DNA of 64,000 bases from Thereva unica. Taxonomy: Eukaryota; Arthropoda; Insecta; Diptera; Therevidae. The stretch is from contig OX465283.1 in the NCBI GenBank assembly GCA_949987705.1, positions 11,016,207 through 11,080,206 of the forward strand. Reading direction: 5' to 3'. The position numbers were made by a program, and so were the translations under genes. Positions 1 to 10,815 of this stretch are shown in pieces. The notes below the pieces were generated by a model, which was given only the letters and a program-made list of their open reading frames with translations, was not told where the DNA came from and searched no databases. The number at the start of each line of letters is the position of its first letter. The stretch's first letter is position 1.

Positions 1-589
1 CCATCGCAGAACACAATGCTTGCACTTAATTTTGGGTATTCTAAGTGTTGAATAGTAGTATCCATTCACGTATTCCTTAATATAAAACTTGTCATCGCCA
101 TTTGTTAGTCTCAGCTTATTTTTGGAAAAACAACTATCACTTTCCGATTGAGCATCCACATTGCAAAGATCCCAAGTAAAGTATCCTTTATGACTTTGTG
201 TTAAAAGCACTGAAACCGGAAGAGTACCGCCAGATTTGTAGGATTTTACAATTACACCTTGTCCATATTTGCCTCCTAATTCATGTGCTCGAGGTGTTTT
301 ATCTCTATAGTTGTCACCACATAGTCCACATTTGCCACCATTTGATTGCCATTGAGTCTATATACATTAAAAGTGCATTTTTTGTTAATTTATGTTAATC
401 CAACAAATAAAAGAATTTTCTAACCGTATATCCTCCACAAAAAAGTTCGTTATCGTTATAATTTGGAATTGCTGAGCTATCCTCTCTCCATCTCGATGCT
501 CTGTTAATAGGATCTCTCATATTTCCATGACTAGTAACCAGAGCAACTAGATAGAAGGATAGAAATAAACAAACAAATACACGACCCAT
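1..589 (-). CDS. AA15 lytic polysaccharide monooxygenase, copy 1 (partial, last exon off window)
   Basis: Secreted copper enzyme of the AA15 family, which oxidatively cleaves chitin or cellulose. Exon 1 is 589..425 and exon 2 is 357..1, separated by a 67-bp intron (donor GTTAGA, acceptor TAG, phase 0). Residues 1-20 form a signal peptide whose removal would expose His21, the first ligand of the copper histidine brace. His111 in QSHKGYF fits the second ligand (mature His91). The family motif YNDNELFCGG closes exon 1, and GGKCGLCGDNY opens exon 2. The reading stops in CVLRW at the window edge, so the C-terminal exon seen in copy 2 is missing. An ATG at 643 is in frame, but a TATAAAA box (650-644) directly abuts it. 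I therefore chose the ATG at 589, which gives a clean signal peptide. Same strand as copy 2, about 2.6 kb away. Confidence 0.9.
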
Positions 590-617
590 GATTGTTGTAC
601 AAACTATGTTAAATTGT

Positions 618-650
618 AAGGAGAAACTCCGTGGGCTCGACATTTTTATA
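618..650 (-). promoter_or_regulatory. TATA box and probable start site of LPMO copy 1
   Basis: TATAAAA lies on the minus strand at 650-644. A start site about 25-30 bp downstream would fall near 620-625, leaving a 5' UTR of about 30 nt before the ATG at 589. This spacing decides the start codon. The position of the start site is inferred; no strong initiator was picked. Confidence 0.5.
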
Positions 651-1029
651 CTCAGGGAAATTGTGGTGATATCTAATCTATTAATACCCGTAAGTACTTT
701 AATTTTAAATTTTAGTCAGTAATCAAAAATAAATATAAATATTAACAATCGAATCGAAGCGAATCTAATCGGCAAATCTCTTCTTATCTATGCTACCAAC
801 AAACGGGGTTATTGTTTTCGATGAGTTGTAAAATTCCAAAGTGCATAATTTTTTTTATAATTTACTACAATAAGATTTGTTAATTAGTTTTGATTGATCT
901 TGCTAGATTAGATCGAAATAACATTTTACCATTATCAAAAGTTAATAATAAAAAAGTTACTGAATCTAAATCTATTGTTTTCGTTTTTCTCCGCTAAGCT
1001 CTTACCAGCATGCTTGCCAGGGGGGTAAG
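651..1029. other. AT-rich intergenic sequence
   Basis: No gene, structured RNA or clear repeat seen. It is the upstream flank of LPMO copy 1. Confidence 0.5.
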
Positions 1030-1245
1030 TCCACTTAGACAGCCCTTCACAATCTGATGCTTCAGCTGGAAAGGGCAGGACAATATAAAGGAGTTACGCT
1101 GGCTGCCTTCCTTGATATCTACGGAGCCTTCAACAATACATATTTTGACACTATAGCTAGAGCCCTAAGTAGACGAGGTCGAGTTTACCACCATCATAAC
1201 GCCCTTGGTATTACAAGCCTTAGTATGTGGTGGCACTGAATGGCG
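1030..1245 (+). mobile_element. Non-LTR retrotransposon reverse transcriptase fragment
   Basis: A short open frame from 1057 contains AAFLDIYGAFNNTYFDTI, which matches the RT palm motif of jockey/R1-like LINEs (usually FLDIEGAFDN). Two changes in the motif (Tyr for Glu, Asn for Asp) and loss of the flanking RT show that it is dead. The frame stops after 60 codons. Confidence 0.6.
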
Positions 1246-1439
1246 CTTAAACGTTATACTGCAAAATAAAACAAAATCCAAAGAATCGCCTGTCTTTGCA
1301 AGACCGGGACCTTCCAATGAATTGGTGAGACTGGTAATTATTCTATGAAAGAGGATAGCTTAATATGATCGGGCTAGTCCCTTCCAAGTAAGGTTGGTGT
1401 GAGGCTAATAATCTAACCCGGAAAAAAGAATTATTATGG

Positions 1440-1610
1440 AACGAGCAATGTTTGCGTCGTTCAATGTATGAGTGGTGTGGCTCCCTATTTTAGAGTATTG
1501 GGGGTTGATTTGCTTTGGAGTCGCATTTTGTCATATCTTTCGATGTAGGGGTGCAGCGGCTCTAGAAGTACACTATAAGTTCAACTATAATGCCCTTCTG
1601 GAGTAGCTTT
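1440..1610 (+). repeat. Dispersed repeat, copy 1 (second copy near 38950-39120)
   Basis: A stretch including GGGGTTGATTT, TTTGGAGTC and CATATCTTTCG recurs with scattered mismatches at about 38950-39120. No family is recognised. It may be the degraded end of a transposon. Confidence 0.5.
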
Positions 1611-1619
1611 GGTTTTTAA

Positions 1620-3010
1620 GTGATAGGACAGAATGTGACCACAAAGCGGGTCAACCTCTCGTGTTTTGAAGTGATGAGTTTAACCGCTTTTACAGTGAAC
1701 GACCCATTTGTTGCGAGAGGTCAGGACCGCTTTCCGGTTGCAGAGCCTGTATAGAAGAAGAGGAAAGGAATGAATTAAATTTCCAAACACGTTTGAGGAA
1801 ATGAGAGAAGCAAAAGAAGACTGTAATAAGAGTAGGTGCTTTAGATTGCATACCTTGTTCTTTGTACATTTTTGAACATAAATAGCACCTTCTTCACAAA
1901 TAGCACGTTTAGGCTAGTAACCACCACGCTCAATTTTTCTTGGTGTTCACACAAAGAGAGATTTCAAATTTATCCAAGCGAAAGTAAAGAGATACTTTAG
2001 ACATGCAATAGTTTTCATGCCAAAAAATTCTGTTCAAAAAGCTACAACGGCTTTCTTTCTTCCTTTTGCCCCTCTGTCCAGAAAACCGGGTTTTTAGTGT
2101 TGGTGAAATGATCCGTGTATGGCAGCCCAATGAATTATATACATGCATTTTCATAATTTTAAACTTTGAAGTCTTGTCGAATACACAAACCAAACATACG
2201 TTAAGTGACGTGCGTTTCTTACGTGCATTATAGTTGGGTCTTTTCTTCTCCACAAAACAAACACAAAAAATCAGTTCTCATCGATTCCCATATTTACTTT
2301 TAACGAAACTTAACGAAACAAAATATGACCGAAGTACGTCCAATATGGCCGAACATATTAATTTTCATGAGAGCGCGCAGTTGACATGCGCTTCTTACGT
2401 TGGGCCTTGAAGTGTTTTCGTTGGCCTAGCGAAGGTAGATTTATTCACCACAAGTTGAGTGTTCTTTCAAAAAATTTCAGTGAAAACTCACGCTCAGTTT
2501 TTATTCACTCAATCCAATGCAAACTAATTTTATTGCAAATTTTGAACCGCAGGATATTTTGATCTGAAACTTTCCAGAGAACTGCTTTAAGGATTTGACT
2601 ACAATGTAGTATAGGCAAAAAAGCGAATTTAAAGAAATTGTAACGCAATTTTTTATACAGAAAAAGAATCTCACGAATTGGTTCGAAAAATTTAAGCATT
2701 CGCCATTTTGTTTTTAATTGATATAAAGAGTTCGGATAGAGTTTTCATCTTCCCAAATTTTATAAATGAAGAAAAAAACACAAATTTTTTTAATTAACAA
2801 TTCTTTCCCTGAATTTTAAACTATTCTTTCAAAAATATTAACTAAATCTTACAAGCTTCTGATTTAATAAACATTACTAAACATTTGTTGTCGTTCGTTT
2901 CTGATAACATAAGAATGGAGATATTTTTTTTATTTTTCCTATCAACCGTCATCGGCAAAAGTGATTAGTTACAGAAGTCACAGTTGTTAATTTGGTCGAT
3001 AAGTCAATTT
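1620..3010. other. Intergenic, no recognised feature
   Basis: A 107-codon minus-strand frame at 1930-2253 resembles no family I know and has biased low-complexity content; it is not called. Nothing else supported. The minus-strand AATAAA at 3016-3011 may be the poly(A) signal of LPMO copy 2. Confidence 0.4.
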
Positions 3011-3199
3011 TTTATTTAGATGGTTGTACAATCTCGTTATAGCGGAAGTGCACGTTGACGGGCTCTGATCGAATAAAATCACTGTTACTTTAATATTCAT
3101 CAACACTTTTCCATTTAATTCAACAAATTTAGAGTTTGTCCATTAGATTTCATATTTACAAAAATTTATAGTATAACTACAGAAACAATAAGAGAGGCT

Positions 3200-4011
3200 T
3201 TAATCAATTTCCGGAATCTCTTCAACATCTTCAGTCTTGACTCTTGGATAAATAGTAATATCGCTGCAGCCTCTAAAGTTTTCTTGAGGGCCACATCCGA
3301 GAGCTCCAATGCCATTTTTACAAACACCCCAGAAGTTTCCTATTAAAAGTAAAAAGTAATTATGATAAGAAGTCAAGTACATTCTTAAGTATATTGTGAT
3401 ACTCACCCGTTATATAAGTCCATCGCAGTACACAATGATTGCAGTGCACAGTTTCAGGTATGACAAGTGTTGTGTTAAACCAGCCTGAATTTATATTTTG
3501 TAATTGGTATTCATAGCCTCCAGTTACCAATTCTAAAGGCTGCTGCTGAAAACAGTCCTCGCTTTCACTATTCTCATCCAGATTGCAAAGATCGAAAATA
3601 AAATGACCTTTATGATTAGCTGTTATTAAGACTCCAACGGATAAGTTGTCACCAGCTGTAATATTTTTTACAATTATGCCTTCTCCGAAAAGTCCTCCAA
3701 GTTCAAGAGGACGTGGTGTAGGCTCTCGATAGTCATCTCCACACAGCCCGCATTTTCCACCGTTTACCAGCCATTGAGTCTAAATGTAAAATGTTCAACT
3801 TAAATATTTTTTCTTTAATACTTATAAATATAATATACAATCTTACATTGAAACCCCCACAAAATTCTTCGTTGTCGTTATAATTAAGCGGAGCTGAGGC
3901 ATTGAATCTCCATCTTGATCCTCGAGCTGCGGGATCAAGCAGTATTCCGTGACCAGTTACAACTGATACAAGCACGACCGAAAATAAGGAAAAGCCTACA
4001 ACCCAGAACAT
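3200..4011 (-). CDS. AA15 lytic polysaccharide monooxygenase, copy 2 (complete)
   Basis: Secreted copper-dependent polysaccharide oxidase of family AA15 (chitin or cellulose). Three exons: 4011..3847, 3779..3407 and 3339..3200, with two introns of exactly 67 bp (donors GTAAGA and GTGAGT). They join into 225 residues, the usual family length. Residues 1-20 are a signal peptide. His21 becomes the N-terminal copper ligand and His111 in TANHKGHF is the second (mature His91, as in characterised AA15 enzymes). YNDNEEFCGG, GGKCGLCGDDY, CNHCVLRW and CGPQENFRGC are the conserved Cys-rich blocks. The last exon carries the WG.C.NG...GCG C-terminal signature, then an acidic tail. The open frame extends 7 codons further up to a TTG at 4032, but the ATG at 4011 fits the signal peptide and lies about 26 nt below a TATA/initiator pair. 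Confidence 0.93.
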
Positions 4012-4034
4012 CGTGAATACCGCTTGTGACAAAT

Positions 4035-4069
4035 ACTGACAATCTGGGAATCTCGATACTTCTTATAAA
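4035..4069 (-). promoter_or_regulatory. TATA box plus initiator of LPMO copy 2
   Basis: Minus strand: TTTATAAG at 4069-4062 and an insect-type initiator TCAGT at 4039-4035, with about 29 bp from the TATA box to the initiator A (4037). This is the canonical insect core-promoter spacing and gives a 5' UTR of about 26 nt. Confidence 0.6.
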
Positions 4070-4610
4070 CGGCGCGATCGAGGTGCTAGATAAGGCTATC
4101 AGTGCAATTCAATTTTTTAAATGATTTGTAATCTGCTTGTTTGTAAAATTCTTGGCAAATTGTGATCGGAAGGAAATTTCGAAGAGGTAAACGCTGACGG
4201 ATGCTTGTTCGTGAATGAATCACAAAGAAGAGCCGCATTATTATTGAGCATTTATAGATCTAACGTTCATTTTATGACTCCTACAGGTAATTCTTGATTG
4301 GTATTTCATATTTAATCTGGTACTTGAAGTACTTAATAACTTTACATCAAGGCAATACCAAGCCATACCTACATATTGCAGACAATGGAAACTATTGCGC
4401 TTCAATGTAAATAAATTGATAATTGTAAATTTGTAGTTGTGAGTTAATTCGCAATATTTTGTAATTAGTTGACGCTGCGTCTCGAACTCTATTCACGATT
4501 GATGGCTACTAATGAAACGTGACAATCTATTGTTCACCTGTTCACCCACAATAGTTTTTTGACGACCAAATTCTCTACTATATATTTGTTGAAGTGATCC
4601 GTCATGATCA
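4070..4610. other. Intergenic upstream of LPMO copy 2
   Basis: AT-rich sequence with no gene or repeat I can support. Confidence 0.4.
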
Positions 4611-4614
4611 AACA

Positions 4615-4995
4615 GGCGGCATCATTCACAAACCTTAAACAAGGAGATGGATGGCCCCAATGCTTTTCAACCTCGCCCTAGAATGGATGAACAGCTTGGA
4701 AGTAGTCGATAAAACGGTCTACCTTAGGTTTACAATTACAAAAAGAAGCGAAGAATAGGAAGAAGTAACTAAACGAATACTACTGTTTCCTTCTTCGTCT
4801 TCTTGTTTTGATGAGGTATTGGATCCAAAAGTACTGGGGCGGCTGTTAAGCCTATTCCACTACAACCCTACACTTCATATATTTGCAATCCAGATTGCTT
4901 GCAATAGTTCAGCAGTCTGCCTAGTGGCTTGCAGCATGAGTGATGAATGAATATGGCGAAGAAGATACAACAGCGAGTTGTATGAAATTGACACA
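4615..4995 (+). mobile_element. Non-LTR retrotransposon remnant (RT C-terminal part)
   Basis: MLFNLALEWM and EVVDKTVYL are closely similar to MLFNLALEWV and EVVDKTVYLG in the longer fragment at 31970-33041. The later ATATGGCGAAGAAGATAC is shared with that fragment too. The frame is broken by stops and internal deletions. Confidence 0.6.
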
Positions 4996-5279
4996 CAGCA
5001 AGTGGGGCCTTTCCGCGGTCGCTCCCACCCAGCTCGAACACCGTAGGCTAGCCGGTGGTGGCTAAATAATCGAGGGGATACTTTGCTTCTTTGTGGCGTT
5101 TGAATAACCGCGATAAATGTTGTTGTATAGGTTTTAGTCATATCTTAGAGGCGTGTTTTACTTGATTTAACCCAGTCATGATTGATTCATATAATTACAT
5201 CAATCATCACCTTAGACTCTAGGTTTTCCATCAGTCAGTAACTGTGGAAAAACTGGAGCCCTAACGGAAGATCAGCGAT

Positions 5280-5760
5280 GGAATGATCACAAATTCCAAA
5301 TCACCAAACAAGCCTCCCAATGCCTTTCGCGCCTTTATAGACCCTTTGAGACACCGTAGGAATATAGCAACACTATACTTAGTCGCTATTACCATAGCGA
5401 CTGTTCCACCAATTCAGAAACCTGCCTCCTGCCTGCACAGAAATATTTCTCCCGCAGCACAAGACTAGCCCGCTCGTCCCGCCACCATAGCCTACAGCCC
5501 AACCCCCTCGGGCACAATACGATCGAGGAGTTCGTTTATGAATAACACAAATCGACGACTGTGGAATAATCTCCCACAGTCAGTATTTCCGAACTCGTAC
5601 ATCGTAGAGCTCAAACGTCAGGTTCATCGACCAACAGCACCACCCCAAGAGCCGCTCTAATCTTTCCTATTCTCCTCTACCCCTTCCCTTTGTACTACAT
5701 GGTGCAATGTCTAGTAGTAACCTTGGTTTGAAGAATATACTAAGGCTACTACTAGACCAT
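5280..5760 (+). mobile_element. 3' end of a jockey/CR1-like LINE
   Basis: Broken frames carry the typical C-terminal end of jockey/CR1-like RT proteins: RRLWNNLPQSVFPNSYIVE around 5550-5610, then KRQVHRPTAPP and a stop. A short inverted repeat (TAGTAGTAACCTTGG ... CTAAGGCTACTACTA) follows at 5711-5757 and probably belongs to the 3' UTR. Confidence 0.6.
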
Positions 5761-6184
5761 GCCCCTAACGACAAAACAAGCTGGTAGTACAAGGGGATCC
5801 AAGCTTGGTTTTTTTCACATAAAATTTTTTACGCTGTTTCCTGCGGAAACAAATTACGTGATATTTGCCGAGACCCCCCCTCGAGATTGGGTGTGAGATT
5901 CGGGTCACCTCACTTTTTCCGCGGTCAATCGGCACTCCTAGATACTGCACTTAAGGGCTTAGAGCGAATGACCTGGTCACCTATAGTTCCACCGCTAAGA
6001 TCTTCACCTTCCTGATTGGCACTATTCCATTCCTCTTTCTACAGCTTGAAAACTTTGACAGCAATATCCTCGATGTTCATGTTCAAGGCTACGGCTTTAG
6101 GTATTTAGAATCTTTAATATTCATCTCTGCTATGGTTTATTTGGAAAATTTAGAGCCGCAAAATGCATGTGCTTCACGAACGAT
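5761..6184. other. Intergenic, nothing supported
   Basis: Short broken frames only. A few phrases resemble retrotransposon 3' sequence but cannot be assigned. Confidence 0.3.
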
Positions 6185-6262
6185 TGAGGATGAAGGGGAA
6201 GTGGGGATGATGAGAGGTACCACCTCACTTCTCCCTTTATCGACAAAATTCGTGAGGCGCTA
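6185..6262. repeat. Dispersed repeat around GAGAGGTACCAC (copy 1)
   Basis: GATGATGAGAGGTACCACCT, followed by ACTTCTCCCTTTATC, recurs in diverged form at 16200-16275. The unit itself is an imperfect palindrome about GGTACC. Family unknown. Confidence 0.4.
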
Positions 6263-6267
6263 GATAG

Positions 6268-6627
6268 GGCCGGTTTACACGACCGGACACTGAACAGACA
6301 CCGAACAGACAAAAGGAACGAACGAACTGGGTTTATGGAGAAGAGGGTAAGAGAGAACGATGGGGAGGGCGGACAATTTTAATGGACATTTTCAGCGGAC
6401 AGTGGAACGAACATTTTGACAGTTCCTGCGTTGTTGTTGTTGGCAGTATTGGCTTTGCAAAAGGAAATGTTAAAAAGCAACAACAAAAAGCAAATTGCTT
6501 TCACTAGTTCGTTCGTTGGAGTTTCGCCTGTGAAAACGCTCATAGGACTTTCCATCGGACTTCAAAAGGGAATTAACGATGACAGCTAAGTTTTGTCTGT
6601 TCGGTGTCCGGTCGTGTAAATCCAGCC
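6268..6627. mobile_element. MITE with about 35-bp terminal inverted repeats
   Basis: The left end starts GGCCGGTTTACACGACCGG and continues as ACACTGAACAGACA. The right end read in reverse starts GGCTGGATTTACACGACCGG and continues as ACACCGAACAGACA. ATAG flanks both ends (6264-6267 and 6628-6631) as a possible target duplication. The 360-bp interior has no coding capacity. The superfamily is not fixed; GGCC...TACACG ends recall PIF/Harbinger-type MITEs (inference). Confidence 0.75.
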
Positions 6628-6701
6628 ATAGCACCGTCTAAACCGGCTTTTATTTCACCCTATTGATATTTGAAGGTTTTCATCTTTGGAAAAGGAAGAT
6701 A

Positions 6702-7260
6702 AGCCCTAACTATAATGATCTTAAGACGTCATAAGATTCTTCGTCAAATTCTCTTAAGACTGGTTAATTATCTGTCAAATCTTAAGCTCAGCTATAATAG
6801 CCTTAAGACGTTTTGACATTTGTAAAAGGTAAACAAACCGTGTCTGGGAAAGCGTCCAAAAAAAAGAGGAAATTAACAATAGTTTTAATGAAGAACTGAT
6901 TGAATTAGTTCAAAACTGTTTTTTTATTGTCTCTATTAATTTTTCTTACACAACACGATCTAGGTTTTCTTTTTATTTTTTCACATCTTCTACCAATTTC
7001 ACTAATAACGCCAAATTATTTAATAACTCCAAATTATCCATTTTGCAAAAAAACGTTTTCTGCAACTAGAAACACTAAAGAAAATTACACTTTTCTTATG
7101 ATTGCTTAAGATTTGTACGCTCGTTACCGTACATTAAAGACTTGACGAAAGATTGGAAAAGTTAACGAAAGATTGCTTAAGGCCATTATAGTTGGTATTA
7201 TGACATTTCATAGGAGCGTAAAAAATCTTAAGGTATCTTAAGACCATTATAGTTAGGGCT
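6702..7260. mobile_element. MITE with TA target duplication
   Basis: Terminal inverted repeats AGCCCTAACTATAATG..CTTAAG at both ends, with one mismatch, are flanked by TA (6700-6701 and 7261-7262), as for Tc1/mariner-type insertions. Shorter diverged copies of the same end motif (CTATAATAGCCTTAAG, and its inverse near 7175-7190) form subterminal repeats. The interior is AT-rich without a credible ORF. Confidence 0.75.
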
Positions 7261-7262
7261 TA

Positions 7263-7629
7263 GATTTGTCACTTTTCATTTTACAATTGTGTTCATTTTA
7301 GTTGATGTAGACCAGAAAATTTAGCTAAAGAAATAGAAAAAAATAATAATTTTAATATTCAAAACATCTTAATTTCTTTTGTAGTTTGAAAATGACCAGG
7401 AAGATGAAAAATTATTTAAAATAGAGACTTGGCACATGGTGTTAATATTTTTTTACATTCAACCGGATCTTAGCTAATTAAATACACAAACCTTGTTAAT
7501 TTCCTTTTATAAGTAGTTATCGCCATCTGTTTCCCGTATGACAAACGCAAGCTGTCAAATTGCTTTAAAAAACAACATAAATTCATAAACTGCGGAAAAT
7601 GCGTTGCATCATGCAAATGACTTCTTATT
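7263..7629. other. 5' flank of the TMEM192 gene
   Basis: AT-rich sequence with no recognisable feature beyond being the presumed promoter region. Confidence 0.35.
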
Positions 7630-8802
7630 ATGGTTAGTTTGAGTCAACATTACAATATGAGTTCTGTGAGTATTGCATTTCTGATAATATAATTGTGTGA
7701 TTTATGTTTTATGCTAATCATATCCTTACAGGGAGGAAGATTTTTGGTAGATAATCCCGCCATCGCTGAAGATGACCGGCATCATCTTATGGACCCTGTC
7801 CTTTGTGCAGATAGCAGAAGTCAATTCACACCCTTAAAAACTATCCCAACGTTTAGGTAGGGTTATTTATAGTCTAGCAAGCGTTTTAGAATCAAGAAGA
7901 GCATTCAAGTTCTTTATCTTGTCTGAGTCATTACTTTCAAGCTCGTATCTCTATGTTTATGTTTTTTTTGTCCTGCACTTGTAGAATGATTTGTTTATTA
8001 ACAACCAATAAATTCAATTTTTATTTTCAGTATTCACACCCTAATTGCCACAGCTATATCCTTGACGGGTATTCTTTTAGCATTTTTGTGGAAAGATGAA
8101 AAAAGATGCGAGGCGTACTTTATTATGTTGTATTTAAGGGCTGCGTTTTGGGTGATAACTTTTGTAAGTACGCTGTACAATAAAGACTTGTTTGTTAACA
8201 TCACAAATCCTTACAGATATTTGATCACATTACAAAACATCATCACGAAAATTTACGCCTTGCTGGCCATCACGAATTTCACAGAGCAACAGCAGTCCAT
8301 CGGGGGATTCCCCTATATGTTGTCTCACTATGGAATACAGTAGTGTTAATTATCGAAACATACATGCAGCACTTCTATGGTCCAGATTTTGGGGAGCACT
8401 GCATACAAGGCATCTTTTCACCAATTGTTTACATCACGTCGTTTTGTGTCCTTGAAAATCTTGTGCTGCTTCTAGTCAATGGGAATTATATAGGTAAAAC
8501 TTAAACATCTAAACATATTTCTATAAAAACTCTTAATATAATTTTTTTTAAATAAAAAATTAGTTCGCGTACGAAACTTTAATGCATTAGCACCACCACC
8601 AGATGCGTTATGTCGTTCAAATTTCGGAGAAAGTGGTTCTATTGGGCTCATGCAGCCGGGATCTAATATTACTGATCTTCTAGAGAGGCAAGCTGATCTT
8701 ATTAATTATCTTAAGGATCATAATGCAAAGCTCAATCAAAAGCTAATGCAGCTGAATAATCAAATACGAACAATTTCTATGCAGCAACATACGACTTATT
8801 AA
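7630..8802 (+). CDS. TMEM192: Transmembrane protein 192 (TMEM192)
   Basis: Four-pass membrane protein of late endosomes and lysosomes in vertebrates; its molecular role is poorly defined. Five exons, 7630..7665, 7732..7856, 8031..8163, 8217..8493 and 8564..8802, have good GT-AG borders and join in frame to 269 residues (human protein about 271). Membrane segments lie at about 58-74, 82-98, 130-146 and 164-185. As in the human protein, the order is DP-rich N-terminus, an extra-membrane HHEFHRA block, a SLWNTVVLII helix (human GNTVLLLI), then RVRNFNALAPPPDAL and NITDLLERQADLINYLKDHN (human SNIT ... EKQGDTIEYLKRHN). The C-terminal 235-262 stretch is a short coiled coil. The start is the first ATG before a GTGAGT donor; a second in-frame ATG is at codon 10. 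Confidence 0.9.
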
Positions 8803-9144
8803 AATCGGGTTGGATTTGTGGTTCTTTTATTTAATTAAGTTGCATGTTAAACAAAATATATTATTATTTCATATCTTATTCCTCATGTAAATGCATTAAT
8901 CTGATTTTAGAATGTAGTATTAAAACATATATATTTTAAGAATGGGATTTTATATAATTCATTTTCAATACAATTCCAAGTTTGTTTTTTAATTTATGAA
9001 TTGATTTTTTTTTGCATTGCTACTGGCACCTCAATTTTCATCTCATGAAGGCGATGAGCCCTCGCCCACTCTCCAGGATCCTTGATGCAGCGGCCTCTTC
9101 CAATCTAACAAAGGCTTGGCGTTGCTGCCTCCCGTTTGACCTTG
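8803..9144. other. 3' flank of TMEM192
   Basis: AT-rich; includes the probable 3' UTR. No other feature seen. Confidence 0.35.
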
Positions 9145-9473
9145 GGCCGTATTTGGTTTCTCGAGTCGACATTGTCGTCTGCCGATAAATAAAAATTGGC
9201 ATTTGGCGACACGATATCGTCTCTAAAGTGTCGATAAAGACGTTTGACGATTATGAAAAAGCTCAATTTATGCATGCAATAAACTTTTAACAATTTCTAT
9301 TTTAATTAAATATACGTGATATGCTGCCTTGGAGTAATACCACCCAATTTGATGATTTTGTATGGCTGCGCTTAGCTGTCGATTTGGTCGTGAAACCAAA
9401 TATAAAACTTGGCGAAAATCGAGAAGCTTTTTTTGCCGAGTCGATCCATCGACTCGAGAAACCAAATACGGCC
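9145..9473. mobile_element. MITE with perfect 25-bp terminal inverted repeats and CCTTG duplication
   Basis: Ends GGCCGTATTTGGTTTCTCGA + GTCGA (9145-9169) are repeated perfectly in inverse at 9449-9473. CCTTG flanks both sides (9140-9144 and 9474-9478), a likely 5-bp target duplication. Subterminal sequences (CTCGACTCG-like and GTCGATTTGG-like) also pair. 329 bp, non-coding. Confidence 0.8.
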
Positions 9474-9479
9474 CCTTGT

Positions 9480-10440
9480 TAGGGATATCTGGATATTCCC
9501 CGCATAGTCAGGGAGCGTCGTTCTCCGGGCCTCCTCCGTTGTAGCCCAACTGTCCGTCTCGGACTTCCAACAGGGACTTCGGTGCAACCTCCCTAACGGT
9601 ACTTGTACCCCCTACCATCGATCTCAAGGCGTCATTGTTTTGCAGGACCACTCTCACCCCAACCCAAATCTTCTAGGATAGCCTTAACGACATCCGCGAA
9701 TATTTAGCTTCCTTTTCTCGTTTTAGGTTTTTAATCCTCGGGCCCGTTCAAGACCTTCGGTCAATTTCTCGTTTTTTCCGCTAATCTTTTTGTTAGCAAA
9801 AGCCATGCTTCTTCGATTTTTGTAGTCCCAGCTTGATTACGTTATTGACATTTGTCTATTTCCTGATTGAAGCCACCATTCCCTCTAACAGGGTTCTCAT
9901 GGGCTCAAGCTGGTCATCTTCTACCTTTACGGTTGTTTTAAGCTGCCTTATGAGCTCCGCCCAGAGAGTGTGTCCCCGCTCCTCCGTCATAGCCGAAGAT
10001 ACTACTGAACCCATTGGCAGTGAAGCCTGGCTCCGTGTCAACGTCCGGCAGCTGCAGTGACCTCCTGCTTTCTTCCTCCATAGGAGCGGCCTTTTTGGCT
10101 ACAGCCTGCCATACTTGAGAGGGTCTGTGTAGCGTCCTCACGCTGTGCTGGCGGTGATCTCGCCCTTCTCTCAAATAGGGCTTGCTGTTCTACGCTTTTA
10201 TTTGTTTTCCTGCTTGTTCAGCAGTTTCTTTTTTGTTTCTCCATTTGAGTCGCACGATTTTTGCCGGAAAAAAGAGTCGGCCTTGGCAGAGCCGCATTAT
10301 CAGGGTAAGGAACTTTTACACACCGACTTTGCCTGGGCAACGGTGGGGACCGTTTGCGACCAGCTTATTTACCACTTGCTGGCCATTCAGCCTTCAGCAC
10401 AGTACCTTGGCTCCTTAGCTTAAGTGGGCTGATTTTGGTT
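9480..10440 (-). mobile_element. Possible LINE ORF1-like (gag) remnant
   Basis: The minus-strand frames between 10174 and 9856 (for example RGHTLWAELIRQLKTTVK) are GC-richer than the surroundings and have the charged, helical look of non-LTR ORF1 proteins. No zinc knuckle or RT is visible, so the assignment is weak. No host gene is indicated. Confidence 0.25.
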
Positions 10441-10815
10441 CATCGCAGGGTATTTGATTTCCCCGGTACATACTTCCATTGAAGGTTCCTCTATCCACCA
10501 CCAGAGGCGTCCGATCTGGCGTCAGCAAAACCAGACACGCCCACCTTGTCTACAATTTGTATACTAACCATGATCATCAAGATGTACCCAACAATTTTGA
10601 AAAGTCGCTCATATTATGAATTAATGGATAGCTTATTTATTTATTCATAATATCAACAAGAAATATAAAAAATAAATAACGATGGAATCTATTATAAAAA
10701 ATGTACGATTGTATTACAGAATTTCCTTTTAAATCTAATATACAATAATAAAAACTTGCCATACTTTATCTTATACATTATTTCACTATTTACAAGTTCT
10801 TCCATCTTTCTATAA
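10441..10815. other. 3' flank of Mps1
   Basis: Minus-strand AATAAA signals overlap at about 10645-10636, about 170 nt after the Mps1 stop, and are the likely poly(A) site. The rest is featureless. Confidence 0.45.

Noticed and set aside
590..643. ATG at 643 as start of LPMO copy 1
   Set aside because: It abuts the TATA box, so it would lie upstream of transcription start. The ATG at 589 gives a standard signal peptide and the same exon length as copy 2.
1930..2253. 107-codon minus-strand ORF
   Set aside because: No family resemblance, no promoter or splice context, basic low-complexity composition.
4012..4032. Start at 4032 for LPMO copy 2
   Set aside because: The codon there is TTG, not ATG. 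The ATG at 4011 follows the TATA/initiator pair and starts the signal peptide.
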